This document shows positions 15,287 to 23,356 of a stretch of 37,692 nt of DNA, in pieces. A program made the position numbers and the translations under genes. This DNA comes from Rhodopirellula maiorica SM1 (GTDB lineage: Bacteria; Planctomycetota; Planctomycetia; Pirellulales; Pirellulaceae). The stretch's first letter is position 1; the number at the start of each line of letters is the position of its first letter. Where the stretch lies: assembly GCF_000346295.1 (NCBI RefSeq), contig NZ_ANOG01000492.1, positions 1-37,692 on the forward strand. Reading direction: 5' to 3'. The notes beneath the pieces were generated by a model. It worked only from the letters and a program-made list of their open reading frames with translations. It did not search any database and was not told the origin of the DNA.

Positions 15287-16678
15287 TTAGGAACTCAGAC
15301 GCCGGGTGACTTTGTCGACGACACCCGCCCATTGGCCCATCTCGGTCTGGCGAACCAGACGCATGCTGGGATACCACGGGGTATCATCGCCGTGATTCCG
15401 CCAACGCCAATCAGGAACCTTGCCCAACATCACGGTCACGTCGACGCCTAAAGCTCCGGCCAAATGCGCGATGGCCGTGTCGGTGGTCACGACTTCGTCT
15501 AGGTTCTGCAGGATCGCGGCGGTGTCGGTAAACGCGCCCGTCGCCGAATCGATCCCCTCGGGCAAACGCACGATGGAATCGGCAAAATCGCATTGCTGTA
15601 TTTGAGACGCCCCGTACCCAAACTGCAAACTGACGAGCGTCACACCGGGAATCATCGCCAGCGGTTTGAACGTGTCTAGCGGGATGCTTCGATAGACGTC
15701 TGCGTGATGCTCGGGATTCCCCTGCCAATTGATTCCAATTCGCCGCGTTCTGGAATTCTCCGCAGACGGCACGTGCTGCTGCATCCACGCGGCCCACGTC
15801 TTGTTTTGCTCCGAACTCGCCGCCAAATAACCTCTCCCTGCAGAAAAAAGCGAATCCGCCACCGCTAGCTGCTTGGTTTGTTGGTACCAGAAATCGACCA
15901 CGTCCAAAAAGGATGCTTGATAATCAATCGGCGGGACGACCGAACCATCGGGTAGCAGCAGATCGATCCCTGGCATCGACGAAAACAACGGCATCATCTC
16001 AGCAGCACACTGAACATACACGGTCGCTCCGGCTTGCTTTAGCACCGACGCGACACGAATGAACTGCATCGCGTCTCCTCGACCTTGCTCGGGATACAGC
16101 AAGATTGACTTCCCTGCAATCGCTTGGCCTTGCCAAACCGGTGTGGGCAACTTGGGCCGATAGGTTCCCGGCATCGCCCATCGCCAACGATACTCGGCCC
16201 AGCCCACGTCGTAGTTACCCAACAACAGATGGATCACGCCGAGATTGCGGTGTAGCTCTGCATTCTTTGGATCGATCCGCAATCCTTCGGCGTACCATTT
16301 CAAGCCACGCTCGATTTCACCGGACCAGACCCACAAGGTGCCACGGTTCTTGAGCGCCGAAAGGTAGCCCGGTTGTTGCTCAAGCGCCGTCGCCAACGCT
16401 TCCTCCGCTTCGTCGATCTTCCCGAGCATTCGCAGCGAATTGCCAAGATTGTTCCAGGCAATCGGAAACTGCGGACGAATTGCCAATGCCTCGCGATAGA
16501 CGGCAACGGATTGCTGGAAATCACGCTGGTCGAAAAACGCGATCCCCAAATAGACCAATGCATCGGCGTTCTTCGGAGAATGCGAGAGCACATGACGATA
16601 GACTTGGATCGCTTCATCAAGTTTGCCTGACTGATGCCGCTGCCAACCCTGCTGCAATAATTCATGGACGGTGGGCAT
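15287..16678 (-). CDS. TPR protein with glycosyltransferase family 9-like C-terminus
   Basis: 463 residues. Residues 1-165 hold about five TPR units (for example GKLDEAIQVYRHVLSHSPKN, FPIAWNNLGNSLRMLGKIDE, AELHRNLGVIHLLLGNYD). The remainder is a GT-B type domain of the ADP-heptosyltransferase/GT9-like kind: LLYPEQGRGDAMQFIRVA, RRIGINWQGNPEHHADVYRS, and VTTDTAIAHLAGALGVDVTV with VPDWRW. Such proteins are frequent in planctomycetes; the substrate is unknown. ATG 16678 has AAGGAG twelve bases upstream. The gene lies downstream of rpoD on the same strand, separated by the rpoD terminator, and meets the RNase E/G gene tail to tail. Confidence 0.88.
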   Translation of the reverse strand: MPTVHELLQQGWQRHQSGKLDEAIQVYRHVLSHSPKNADALVYLGIAFFDQRDFQQSVAVYREALAIRPQFPIAWNNLGNSLRMLGKIDEAEEALATALEQQPGYLSALKNRGTLWVWSGEIERGLKWYAEGLRIDPKNAELHRNLGVIHLLLGNYDVGWAEYRWRWAMPGTYRPKLPTPVWQGQAIAGKSILLYPEQGRGDAMQFIRVASVLKQAGATVYVQCAAEMMPLFSSMPGIDLLLPDGSVVPPIDYQASFLDVVDFWYQQTKQLAVADSLFSAGRGYLAASSEQNKTWAAWMQQHVPSAENSRTRRIGINWQGNPEHHADVYRSIPLDTFKPLAMIPGVTLVSLQFGYGASQIQQCDFADSIVRLPEGIDSATGAFTDTAAILQNLDEVVTTDTAIAHLAGALGVDVTVMLGKVPDWRWRNHGDDTPWYPSMRLVRQTEMGQWAGVVDKVTRRLSS

Positions 16679-16724
16679 CGTGCTTAGGCTCCTTGATTCG
16701 GCGGCGATTCGTCAAAGCGTATAC

Positions 16725-16761
16725 GAAAAATGGCGATGCACTTTTACAAGCACATCGCCAT
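16725..16761 (-). terminator. Terminator of rpoD
   Basis: ATGGCGATG (16730-16738) pairs with CATCGCCAT (16753-16761). A two-base mismatch then allows three more pairs inside. On the minus strand five T follow (16730-16726). It lies 30-65 bases past the rpoD stop. Confidence 0.75.
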
Positions 16762-16790
16762 CGATTGTTAATACAAATGGATCGACTTGA

Positions 16791-18353
16791 CTAGTCGAGG
16801 AAGCCTACCAAATCTTGGCTACGGCTTGGCTGTTGCAGCTTTCGCACTGCCTTAGCTTCGATTTGTCGAATTCGTTCGCGGGTCACTTTGAAGATGTGGC
16901 CCACTTCTTCGAGCGTATAGCTGTAACCATCACCGAGACCGTAACGCAATTTGATGATTTCGCGTTCACGATACGACAACGACTTCAATACGCCGGTGAT
17001 GCGGTCACGCAGCATCTCTTGTGTCGCACCGATCTGCGGGCTCTCCGCGGCACCATCGGGCAGCAAATCACCGAACTGGCTATCTTCGCTGTTGCCAACG
17101 GGACGGTCCAACGAAATTGGGAAACGGCTCATCGTCAAAACACGACGTGCTTCTTCGACGGTCACATCGGCTCGACGTGCAGTTTCTTCGATCGTGGGTT
17201 CACGCCCAAGTTCTTGCAGCAATTGACGAGCCACGTTCCGCACGCGGCTCATCGTTTCGACCATGTGAACGGGGATACGAATCGTTCGGCTTTGGTCGGC
17301 AACCGCGCGAGTGATTGCTTGACGAATCCACCAAGTCGCATAGGTACAGAATTTGAAACCACGACGGTATTCAAATTTGTCGACCGCACGCATCAAACCG
17401 GCGTTCCCCTCTTGGATCAAATCCAGAAAGGACAAACCACGGTTACGATATTTTTTGGCGATCGAAACAACCAGACGAAGGTTTCCTTCGCTCAGTTCAC
17501 GTTTGGCTTGTTGGTACTCGGCGTACACCTTGTTCAGCATTGCGACGCGATTGCGAAGCGAAGTGGGTGTTTCCTGGCACGCGGTCAAAATTTGACGTCG
17601 TTCGTGCAGCAGTTTCTCTCGTACTTCGCGACCATGTTTGGTACGTTTTTGGTCCGAAATGATGTGATCGATTTCGGTCAAACGATGCGAGAATTTTTCG
17701 AGCAAGTCGATTCGTGTTTCAATTCGCTGGGTACGCAGACCGAGTTCTTCGATCAAACGCACGGCACGACGACGACGACGAGCAAGCGAGCGCCAAGCTT
17801 CGACACGACGTCGTTGCGAGGCCGCTTTGCTGAGTGCGACTTTCCAATCGTGTCGATTGCGTCGCAGCAAGGTCTGCAGCGTCCGCAGATTGTGCGGCAA
17901 ACGGCCGACGATCTGTTCTTTTTCCAAATGATCCGTTACCGAAACTTGGACGGTACGGTCAAAGGGCAATTGGCCGCGGTAAACCTTCTTCAGCGTCTTG
18001 TAAGCTTCGACGAGAACGTAATGGTTCTCGAGCAATTTGGTACGGAAGCGACGGCGGGTTTCTTCGATCCGCTTGGCAAGTTCAATTTCTTGCTTACGTG
18101 TCAGCAGCGGGATCTCGCCCATTTGGGTCAAGTACATCCGAACCGGATCATCGGACCACGTTTCGGTTTCGTCACCAGCAAGCAGTTCGTCGGGGCTTTC
18201 GAGTTGGACTTCGCCATCGGCAGCAGAAGCCATCGCGACGGCAGCATCGTTGTCGTCGCTGTCGTCAACAGGCAGCTTGCGAAAACTGCCGGTCACGGCT
18301 TCGGTGCTTTGGACGGTTACGTCATCAAATTCGTCCAAGAGTGTATCGAACAA
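16791..18353 (-). CDS. rpoD: Primary RNA polymerase sigma factor (RpoD/SigA)
   Basis: 520 residues. Region 1.2: [20 protein letters not shown] (69-88). A long Arg-rich non-conserved region runs from about 100 to 285. Region 2: [60 protein letters not shown] (291-350). Region 3 is at about 351-430, and region 4 ends [20 protein letters not shown], then [17 protein letters not shown] (490-506). This is the essential housekeeping group-1 sigma. The N-terminus is short and acidic, with no full region 1.1. The start is TTG 18353, supported by CTAGGAG seven bases upstream; no ATG or GTG fits as well. It ends in a terminator before the TPR gene. Confidence 0.95.
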   Translation of the reverse strand: MFDTLLDEFDDVTVQSTEAVTGSFRKLPVDDSDDNDAAVAMASAADGEVQLESPDELLAGDETETWSDDPVRMYLTQMGEIPLLTRKQEIELAKRIEETRRRFRTKLLENHYVLVEAYKTLKKVYRGQLPFDRTVQVSVTDHLEKEQIVGRLPHNLRTLQTLLRRNRHDWKVALSKAASQRRRVEAWRSLARRRRRAVRLIEELGLRTQRIETRIDLLEKFSHRLTEIDHIISDQKRTKHGREVREKLLHERRQILTACQETPTSLRNRVAMLNKVYAEYQQAKRELSEGNLRLVVSIAKKYRNRGLSFLDLIQEGNAGLMRAVDKFEYRRGFKFCTYATWWIRQAITRAVADQSRTIRIPVHMVETMSRVRNVARQLLQELGREPTIEETARRADVTVEEARRVLTMSRFPISLDRPVGNSEDSQFGDLLPDGAAESPQIGATQEMLRDRITGVLKSLSYREREIIKLRYGLGDGYSYTLEEVGHIFKVTRERIRQIEAKAVRKLQQPSRSQDLVGFLD

Positions 18354-18466
18354 AGGGGAACTCCTAGCGGAACAGTGTGAGATATGAGGGCTGAAAATCG
18401 GTTTCGTGTCAGTTCAAACGAAACGAGCGATCATGCGGTGGATGGCAAATGTAAAAAATTAGCTAT

Positions 18467-18514
18467 GTGCAAGTTGGTAATCGTGCAAATGGGTAGTCGT
18501 GCAAGTTGACGAAG
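18467..18514. repeat. Three imperfect 16-bp tandem units upstream of rpoD
   Basis: GTGCAAGTTGGTAATC (18467-18482), GTGCAAATGGGTAGTC (18483-18498) and GTGCAAGTTGACGAAG (18499-18514) are consecutive; the third diverges in its last half. They lie about 115-160 bases before the rpoD start codon, within reach of its promoter. Confidence 0.75.
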
Positions 18515-18583
18515 GAATGAGCGGAAGCCCCCTGTGAACTTTATTTCTGATTGAACTTCATTTCACATTAGTTGCTGAACGAG

Positions 18584-18618
18584 TTGCCTAGAGAACAAAG
18601 TTTGCCTGAGAACAAAGT
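18584..18618. repeat. Imperfect tandem duplication of about 17 bp
   Basis: TTGCCTAGAGAACAAAGT (18584-18601) is followed at once by TTGCCTGAGAACAAAGT (18602-18618), differing by one base gap. Confidence 0.75.
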
Positions 18619-18686
18619 TACTTCTTAACTCTACACCACAGTGGACTCATTAGTGCGACAGTACTTCAAATGGAAGGAGTTTCTAG

Positions 18687-18719
18687 ATGAATGGGTTGTT
18701 TGTATTAGTCACGAATTGA
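18687..18719 (+). other. Ten-codon frame with strong ribosome binding site
   Basis: AAGGAG (18674-18679) stands seven bases before an ATG that opens a ten-residue frame, MNGLFVLVTN, then TGA. The site is near-ideal but the peptide is tiny and no coding sequence that it could lead is recognised downstream. It may be chance or the remnant of a gene start. Confidence 0.25.
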
Positions 18720-19234
18720 GCTTTGCAGAAACCGTTCAGGGGATCGGCGCAGTCGTCCGACCGATGGAGAACACGAAAAGAGGCACCCTCTTTGCTGAAC
18801 CACCACCGAATGTCCGATTGCTTGGTCCTCACTTGGTACGAACCAACCCAACGTGGATGCCGTAATCAAGAGTTTCCCCGGTCCAAACACTTTCCAAGCC
18901 TCGTGACCTAAAATTCAAGTATGCCCTAAAAATCAAGTCGCTCCGCTTTCCTTGCCTCCATGGCAATATTCGGCAAATGACCACTCTTGTAGGTGGGACC
19001 CAATCCTTCCGGTCCACCAGGACGAACAAAACAGTTCGCTATTGTTACCACGAGTCACCATGGGAGGTGTCCGACGCGGTTGCCGAGTAAAGTGAGACTG
19101 AGTCACACGATTTCTCCGGCAACGGGTGGGAGCGGTAGGGGTTGGCGGTGGCGCCGTTTGCACACTTTGGATTTTAGTCAGGTTGCCTTCGTGGTCCACC
19201 CACTTCGCCTTCAATTCTTTTTCATTTGATCTTC

Positions 19235-19777
19235 ATGTACCAACTTTCATGCCCCCATTGTCAAAATGTGATCCTTGTCACCCCCTCACAAGCGGGTGAT
19301 AGGGTTTCCTGCTCCTCCTGCGAGCAATCGGTCGCGGTCCCCCGGCTCGGAGAGCTCAAGCAGCTGCCGAGAGACGAGTCTCAGACCTCCGAGACGGATC
19401 GAGAGCCCCCCTACAATGAAGCGGGTTCCGCCCAAACGTTCGGCACCCTGGCATTGGGGTTGATTTGCACCGCAAGCCTATTGATTGCCGCTTACTGCGG
19501 CATTCGCTGGGCACTGATCGATGCCCCGGTCACGACGGAGATCCATTTGCAAGAGGTCCGCGACGTTTATCCGACTCGGAATCCCGCCGAACTGCTGCGG
19601 GAATATGAACAGATGGAAGAGACCGGACTCGAGCTGCCCGTCCCCTATGGCTACAAGCGAGTCCAAATGCTGAAGCAGGGCTGGGGCCAAAATGCGGCCA
19701 TCGCAGGAGGTGTCGCGGTTCTGACTTTAATCGGAGCAATTCTTTTTGCTTCCTCAGGACGATCGCGACGGCAATGA
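19235..19777 (+). CDS. Zinc-ribbon protein with two membrane segments, unknown function
   Basis: 180 residues. The N-terminus is a small zinc ribbon, LSCPHCQNVILV and VSCSSCEQSVAVP, giving two CxxC pairs as in MJ0042/zinc-ribbon proteins. A polar linker follows, then a first transmembrane helix (TLALGLICTASLLIAAYCGI, about 68-90). A loop with YPTRNPAELLREYEQMEE comes next, then a second helix near the C-terminus (AAIAGGVAVLTLIGAILFA), ending in SGRSRRQ. Loop topology between the helices is probably outside the cytoplasm. I do not recognise a named family; similar small zinc-ribbon membrane proteins are common in planctomycetes. ATG 19235 puts the CPHC motif at the usual distance from the start. 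It is convergent with the methyltransferase. Confidence 0.8.
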   Translation: MYQLSCPHCQNVILVTPSQAGDRVSCSSCEQSVAVPRLGELKQLPRDESQTSETDREPPYNEAGSAQTFGTLALGLICTASLLIAAYCGIRWALIDAPVTTEIHLQEVRDVYPTRNPAELLREYEQMEETGLELPVPYGYKRVQMLKQGWGQNAAIAGGVAVLTLIGAILFASSGRSRRQ

Positions 19778-19837
19778 CCGTCAACGGCGTTTTTAGAAGA
19801 CACTTGGTACAGCGAAACGCGTCGTCAAGCGAACCCC

Positions 19838-19888
19838 AGCGGCTTGCTGCCGCTGCATCGCCGGTGGGAGTTGACAGGCTGAAAGCCT
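19838..19888. other. Two small hairpins between convergent genes
   Basis: AGCGGC (19838-19843) with GCCGCT (19849-19854), and AGGCT (19876-19880) with AGCCT (19884-19888), lie in the short gap between two genes that face each other. Neither has a T-tract; they may act as weak terminators. Confidence 0.3.
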
Positions 19889-19895
19889 TCCCACA

Positions 19896-20603
19896 TTACT
19901 CGGGCTTGCGTCTCAAAACATAGACGACGTCCTCGGTCGACGCATCAACCTCAATCGGATGCTGGAGGTCGTAACCAAAGTCGTACGTGGCGGCGACCTC
20001 CCAACACTTACTCGATTGAATCAAACGGTTCATCTGTTTCGGGGTGTAGCTTCGCAACGCGAGTTCGTCGGTGATCCGAAAACTGTGCGACGGACTATGG
20101 ATATCAAATCGAATGCCAAACCGCTCAATGCGGCTTTCCGTATTTCGCTCGTTGGTCCACATGTGCGTGCTGATCGCCAAGTGTCCGCGACGCGCCGACC
20201 ATGACTCGGTTTCACTCGGTGCGACTGCGGTCGGGGTGAGATGAACGCCCAGCAAATACAGACCGCCGGGGCGAACAACTTCGCCCATGCACTGTAAATG
20301 CCCCCGCGCCTCACGCTCGCTGCACAGATGGCGAAAGCTATTGATAGTGTTAAACGCCAGATCGCATTTCCACTTTGTTTTGAAGTCGGACATGTCGGCG
20401 ACAAAAGCGGATTCCCGCACACCATGTCGACGAAAACGAGCATTACAAAACTCGACCGCCTTGGGATTTAGATCAAGCCCGTCGACGCGAAACCCTTTTT
20501 TGACAAGTGCATAGAGTAGCCGCCCGGTGCCACAAGCGGGTTCAAACAGCCGTTTCGGAGCTCGCTGCATCCACTCGCTTCCGCAGCCCTGAATAAACTT
20601 CAC
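19896..20603 (-). CDS. Class I SAM-dependent methyltransferase (probably N-terminally longer)
   Basis: 235 residues from the first conventional start, a GTG at 20603. Motif I is RLFEPACGTGRLLYALVKKG (18-37), motif II around VDGLDLNPKAVEFCNARF (40-57), and motif IV is in CDLAFNTINSFRHL. The post-motif VVRPGGLYLLGVHL and a C-terminal beta part follow. These bind S-adenosylmethionine; the substrate is unknown. In-frame sequence upstream of the GTG reads TINESIYDHPKYYDLVFG, the usual N-terminal segment of this family (Y-D-x-P-x-YYD). The reading frame stays open to 20738 but has no ATG, GTG or TTG there. An ACG at 20684 follows GGGAG by six bases, so a non-AUG start is possible, giving 262 residues. 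Confidence 0.85.
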   Translation of the reverse strand: MKFIQGCGSEWMQRAPKRLFEPACGTGRLLYALVKKGFRVDGLDLNPKAVEFCNARFRRHGVRESAFVADMSDFKTKWKCDLAFNTINSFRHLCSEREARGHLQCMGEVVRPGGLYLLGVHLTPTAVAPSETESWSARRGHLAISTHMWTNERNTESRIERFGIRFDIHSPSHSFRITDELALRSYTPKQMNRLIQSSKCWEVAATYDFGYDLQHPIEVDASTEDVVYVLRRKPE

Positions 20604-20760
20604 TTCAGCCGCACAATCGGCGCCAAAAACGAGATCGTAATATTTTGGATGGTCGTAGATGGATTCGTTAATCGTTTCGATCGTTAGGGACTCCCGAGCC
20701 GAGCGGTGGCGAGAACAAAAGAGATACAGGATGACAGCCTAAATCAGCTGGACTGGAAAA

Positions 20761-22416
20761 TCAGCTGGACTGGGGGGCGGAATCGAGCAGGCTGATGATC
20801 AATGGCAGCAGCTGTTTTTTGCGACTGACCACCTCTTCGAGCTCATACAGATTCTCTTCGAGTTCAGGATAATTAATTTCGTCCCACCCCTCCGGCTCTC
20901 GACTCATCAACAACAGACTGCCGTTACTGGAGATATCGGTGACCAACAGTGCTGAAAAGTCGAGCTGATGGTCTTTCGCCAATTGCTCCAGCGCGGCTGC
21001 CAATTCATCCTTACGCTCCCAAAACAAATCAAAACCAATCTCTTCGATCTGCGAAATCGAGAAATTGACTCCAGCCTCTTCGAATTCCTTGCAGTCTTCA
21101 CGCACCACGCGGCCGGCTTCTCCGGATCGCAGCGCCGAGCCGACTTCGAAGAACTCGGTCGCATACTCCTCCAAATCAAACTCACAAAACTGCTGCAACC
21201 ACTGCAAAATGTCGCGATCCACATCGGTAGTGGTGGGCGAACGCAAAAACAACGTGTCACTAATGATGCCCGACGCCATACACAGTGCCACTGCGGCAGA
21301 GGGTTTCAAATCAGACTGCCGGAACAAACGAGCGACAAGAGTGCACGTCGATCCCACCGGTTCCAAGGTAAAGCGAATCGGATTGGACGACTTGAGCGAT
21401 CCACCGAGTCGGTGATGATCGAGCACCTCGGTGATGATCGCATCTTCGGCGCCCTGCACCGCTTGGGACAACTCGTTGTGGTCGACCAGCACCAATTCAG
21501 GCATCGGCGGGTTGATCAGGTCGCTCTTGCTGAGCACACCAAAGAGTTTTCCATTATCGAGCACAGGAAAGACGGTTTGCGAGGAACGAAAGATTTGTTG
21601 ACGCGCCGCTTCCACCGGCATCTTTGCCGACAACGAAATGAAGTCACGCTGGATCACTGAATCGATCAGACGAGCCGCCTTGATTCGCATCGTGGTCGTC
21701 GCCGTGTCGTACGGGCTGATGATCACCGAGACGCCACGGGCTTTGGCCAAGTGCAACAAACCGCTGGACAATTCGTAACCGCCGGCGATCACCATCGCAC
21801 GAACGCCCAGTTCGAGTGCAGGCAATTGGATCGTCGGCCGATCACCGCTGACGACCAGCAGCCGGTCGGCCGAAAACTGATTCATCCGCTGCGTGAATCC
21901 TTCGGCACTCATCGCGCCGACCGTCACGACAAATTCATCGGTCCGATCGGGGTCGACAACGTGCTGGAACGTTCCGCCCAACACCGAAGCAACTTTGTTC
22001 AGGTTGCTGCAAACCTCGCGCGAGTGAATCGGATCGACACCGCCTTGGAGCACCAATTCTAGCAGTTCCAACAACGTCACGATGCCGACAACTTTGTCGT
22101 TGTCATCGACGATCGGGATCGCGCGTAGCCCGTGTTCTTTCATCCGCTGATAGACTTCGTAGAACACGTCGGATTGGCGGGCGAAGACAACGTCGCGTTG
22201 GCAGACGTCCTCGATCTCGGGCCGCACGTCCATGATGATTCGCGGCGGCGGCAACTTGGCTTTACGAAGCGCGAATTCGGTCCGCTGGTTTGGCGCCCCA
22301 CAACAAGCGGCGATCGCATCGGGTCGCGTCGTTTTCCTCAGAAAATCAGCGTAGGCAATCGCACTGCAAATCGCATCGGTATCGGGATTGCGGTGCCCGA
22401 AAACAAAGACAGTCAT
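20761..22416 (-). CDS. ppaC: Manganese-dependent inorganic pyrophosphatase (family II) with CBS and DRTGG domains
   Basis: 551 residues. DHH-family metal ligands are GHRNPDTDA (7-15), VDHNELSQAV (Asp312-His313) and VLDHHRLGG (DHH 333-335). Between the first two are inserted a CBS domain (about 70-125), a DRTGG domain (about 135-245) and a second CBS domain (about 250-305). The DHHA2 domain is at about 420-540. Such CBS-PPases hydrolyse pyrophosphate and are regulated by adenine nucleotides bound to the CBS pair; the DRTGG insertion is linked to diadenosine polyphosphate binding in studied members. The enzyme is cytosolic and drives biosynthesis by removing PPi. ATG 22416 has only a weak ribosome site. 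It stands alone, 344 bases upstream of nothing else on its operon that I can identify. Confidence 0.92.
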   Translation of the reverse strand: MTVFVFGHRNPDTDAICSAIAYADFLRKTTRPDAIAACCGAPNQRTEFALRKAKLPPPRIIMDVRPEIEDVCQRDVVFARQSDVFYEVYQRMKEHGLRAIPIVDDNDKVVGIVTLLELLELVLQGGVDPIHSREVCSNLNKVASVLGGTFQHVVDPDRTDEFVVTVGAMSAEGFTQRMNQFSADRLLVVSGDRPTIQLPALELGVRAMVIAGGYELSSGLLHLAKARGVSVIISPYDTATTTMRIKAARLIDSVIQRDFISLSAKMPVEAARQQIFRSSQTVFPVLDNGKLFGVLSKSDLINPPMPELVLVDHNELSQAVQGAEDAIITEVLDHHRLGGSLKSSNPIRFTLEPVGSTCTLVARLFRQSDLKPSAAVALCMASGIISDTLFLRSPTTTDVDRDILQWLQQFCEFDLEEYATEFFEVGSALRSGEAGRVVREDCKEFEEAGVNFSISQIEEIGFDLFWERKDELAAALEQLAKDHQLDFSALLVTDISSNGSLLLMSREPEGWDEINYPELEENLYELEEVVSRKKQLLPLIISLLDSAPQSS

Positions 22417-22532
22417 GGTTTGGCTCGTACCGCGAAACGCAGCAAAGAGAGATTAGAATAAAAGTCAAACATCATGCAGCCAGCCTAAGCCTTGGCTAGC
22501 GGAGGATACAGCTAACGTCCACGCAAACAGCA

Positions 22533-23084
22533 TTACGATTCCGGCAATTGCTGAATCGCTGCAGCGACGATCGTATCAGGCTCGGCCATCCGCCCTTCGC
22601 CCCGAACGCGGCAACTAAGCCAACCTGACTCGGGACCGACAAAATGACATCCATCACGACGCAGCGTGTCCACGTTCCGCTGGACCGACGGTTTGCTCCA
22701 CATCGACGCACTCATGGCTGGCGCCAACAAAACGGGACATTCGGCTTGCAAGTACAACGTGCTAATAAGATCGTCGGCGAGCCCTGAGGCAAACTTTGCT
22801 AAAAGATTCGCAGTTGCCGGAGCAACAATCAACAAGTCCACATCGCGAGTCCATTCGATGTGAGCCCCTAACGGAAATCGCCCAGGATCGAAGGAATCCT
22901 GAGCGACCGTTTTACCGGAGAGCGCCGCGAATGTGGCGGCGCCAATAAATTGAGTTGCCGATGCGGTCATTGCCGTACGCAGATCGTAGCCCGATTGAAC
23001 GAGTCGACTACAAACGGTCGCCACCTTGTACGCAGCGATCCCCCCACCGACGGCGAGCAAGATTGCCCGCCTCTGCTCGCTCAT
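22533..23084 (-). CDS. coaC: Phosphopantothenoylcysteine decarboxylase-type flavoprotein (CoaC, unfused)
   Basis: 183 residues covering only the HFCD flavoprotein half of Dfp, so CoaB must be elsewhere. It begins LLAVGGGIAAYKVATVCSRL (FMN-binding). The catalytic His is at His75 (PLGAHIEWTRDVD). FMN site: LLIVAPATANLLAKFASGLA. The substrate clamp has Cys158 (GWLSCRVRGEGRM). The otherwise conserved PxMNxxMW motif reads PAMSASMW with Ser125 in place of Asn. The enzyme makes 4'-phosphopantetheine for coenzyme A. The ATG overlaps the rpoZ stop by four bases (ATGA), so it is the last gene of the aroF-coaC operon. Whether the Ser form decarboxylates is uncertain. Confidence 0.88.
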   Translation of the reverse strand: MSEQRRAILLAVGGGIAAYKVATVCSRLVQSGYDLRTAMTASATQFIGAATFAALSGKTVAQDSFDPGRFPLGAHIEWTRDVDLLIVAPATANLLAKFASGLADDLISTLYLQAECPVLLAPAMSASMWSKPSVQRNVDTLRRDGCHFVGPESGWLSCRVRGEGRMAEPDTIVAAAIQQLPES

Positions 23085-23356
23085 AGATCCGACGCATCCA
23101 AATCGGGGCCGTCCGAAGCGGCATCGGCCGCCGCAGTCAGATCTTCGAGCGATTGGACTTCGTTGTCCATGTTCAACACGATTTTGTCTTGCATGATTTC
23201 CTGCAACACAATCGTCATCTTGTCGTGCGTGTCAACGTTCACGAGTGCCCGGCTGCCTTGGTTTAATTGCACCAAACGCTTTTGGATCAGCGTGCTTAAC
23301 TTAAACCGACCACCGACCTTGTTGACGATCTCTTCTTCTTTTAGCTCTTCGAGCAT
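23081..23356 (-). CDS. rpoZ: RNA polymerase omega subunit
   Basis: 91 residues: MLEELKEEEIVNKVGGRFKL, then STLIQKRLVQLNQGSRALV, typical of planctomycete omega. The following helix and acidic C-terminal tail (LTAAADAASDGPDLDASDL) complete it. Omega helps fold and stabilise beta-prime. The start ATG 23356 lies inside the last 16 bases of gmk, so translation is coupled; a longer frame upstream is just the gmk overlap in another frame. The gmk-rpoZ-coaC order is widely conserved in bacteria. Confidence 0.9.
   Translation of the reverse strand: MLEELKEEEIVNKVGGRFKLSTLIQKRLVQLNQGSRALVNVDTHDKMTIVLQEIMQDKIVLNMDNEVQSLEDLTAAADAASDGPDLDASDL

Larger units (their letters stand above)
18354..19234. other. 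Long gene-poor region upstream of rpoD
   Basis: About 880 bases without a gene I can support. Open frames of 60-93 codons on both strands show no family, no good ribosome site and no coding bias. The part next to rpoD (18354-18640) should hold its promoter and contains two sets of degenerate tandem repeats. From about 18640 to 19230 I see nothing recognisable apart from a ten-codon frame with a strong ribosome site. It may be decayed sequence. Confidence 0.5.

Noticed and set aside
16815-18380. A 521-codon open frame on the plus strand opposite rpoD
   Set aside because: It mirrors rpoD codon by codon on the opposite strand and has no protein family; rpoD is certain, so this is an antisense shadow made by its codon bias.
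18641-18865. A 74-codon frame in the rpoD upstream region
   Set aside because: No recognisable protein, no good start and no coding bias.
18933-19214. A 93-codon minus-strand frame before the zinc-ribbon gene
   Set aside because: Low-complexity Pro/Thr/Arg composition and no ribosome site; likely chance.
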